From NCBI RefSeq assembly GCF_022919115.1, contig NZ_CP095072.1, forward strand, positions 3,286,001-3,350,000: DNA of 64,000 bases. The letters are read 5' to 3'. The notes beneath the pieces were generated by a model that saw only the letters and a list, made by a program, of their open reading frames with translations, was not told the DNA's origin and ran no database searches. Positions 63,791 through 64,000 of this stretch are shown in pieces. The number at the start of each line of letters is the position of its first letter. The stretch's first letter is position 1. The translations under genes and the position numbers were made by a program. The stretch comes from Gracilibacillus caseinilyticus. Lineage in GTDB: Bacteria > Bacillota > Bacilli > Bacillales > Amphibacillaceae.

Positions 63791-64000
63791 ATGAAAACTA
63801 AAATTTCGAACGCTTCACCATTGGATGATAAAGAGGTAAAAAAATACATTCAACTCAGTCAGCAGGGAGACGAAGAAGCTAGATCATTGTTAGTGGAAAA
63901 GAATATCCGTTTAGTATGGTCCGTTGTACAAAGATTCTTAAACAGAGGTTATGATCAAGACGATTTATTCCAAATCGGCTGTATCGGCCTATTAAAGTCG
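63791..64000 (+). CDS. sigF: Sporulation sigma factor SigF (SpoIIAC), N-terminal part
   Basis: Seventy codons are visible before the window ends. The sequence contains region 2.1-2.2 of a sigma-70-family factor (LVEKNIRLVWSVVQRF, then QDDLFQIGCIGLLKS), closely like B. subtilis sigma-F. The ATG at 63791 has an AGGTGA site; an in-frame ATG at 63785 would add two residues. It is the third gene of the spoIIA operon, 9 bp after spoIIAB, and directs the first forespore-specific transcription. Confidence 0.95.
   Translation, partial: MKTKISNASPLDDKEVKKYIQLSQQGDEEARSLLVEKNIRLVWSVVQRFLNRGYDQDDLFQIGCIGLLKS

Noticed and set aside
1..64000. CRISPR arrays, tRNA, rRNA, prophage or defence islands
   Set aside because: No regularly spaced short repeats, tRNA-like folds with CCA ends, rRNA segments, phage structural genes or known defence genes were seen in either strand.

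Overview
The window is a chromosomal segment of a low-GC, endospore-forming Bacillota. Gene order follows the yqhH-to-spoIIA part of the Bacillus subtilis map almost gene for gene. The protein sequences, the OLE RNA locus and the AT-rich composition suggest a halophilic or alkaliphilic Bacillaceae (Oceanobacillus/Gracilibacillus/Virgibacillus/Amphibacillus type). This assignment is an inference from remembered family sequences, not from a search. About 65 protein genes are supported. No tRNA, rRNA, CRISPR array, prophage or intact transposase gene was found.

Layout. 1-6.4 kb: SNF2 helicase (cut by the window edge), rhodanese, mntR, patatin-like lipase, membrane proteins, aroQ, an Xaa-Pro peptidase and efp. 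6.9-12 kb: the complete spoIIIAA-AH operon for the forespore-mother cell channel, with a sigma-E-like promoter. 12-16 kb: accBC-yqhY (with a likely FapR operator), nusB and folD. 16-22.7 kb: xseAB-ispA, the ~600-nt OLE RNA, its membrane partner OapA, dxs and tlyA. 22.7-27.3 kb: argR, recN, spoIVB and spo0A; spo0A carries vegetative and sigma-H-like promoters and two perfect 0A boxes. 27.4-31.8 kb: an MscS channel, a frameshifted LysM-CAP gene, an aspartokinase, and a ferredoxin-NADP reductase with a Fur box. 32-39.8 kb: yqzF and a branched-chain keto acid dehydrogenase cluster (bkdR-buk-lpdV-bkdAA-AB-B). This cluster lacks ptb and bcd, and its regulator has lost the sigma-54 contact loop. 40-45 kb: a voltage-sensor-like membrane protein, a TRIC-like protein, a TerC protein, and a Med-like binding protein paired with an orphan histidine kinase behind a perfect 0A box. 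45-51 kb: bacilliredoxin, a 34-residue Prli42-like peptide gene, an M20 peptidase, DNA polymerase IV, RNase Z, GDPD, an SDR and a HesB-like protein. 52-57 kb: aldo/keto reductase, nudF, an EndoQ-like nuclease, spoIIM, fur, yqzK and xerD. 58.5-64 kb: deoB-pdp, dacF and spoIIAA-AB-sigF (sigF cut by the window edge).

Sporulation is the main theme: spo0A, the spoIIA operon, spoIIIA operon, spoIVB, spoIIM and dacF, with Spo0A and sigma-H sites readable upstream of the initiation genes. The second theme is the OLE ribonucleoprotein locus inside an isoprenoid operon. The third is a family of non-coding, inverted-arm repeats filling the gaps near 6.5, 48.1, 51.5, 57.5-58.3 and 61.1-61.6 kb. One copy is interrupted by a 159-bp MITE-like element with a perfect 9-bp target duplication.
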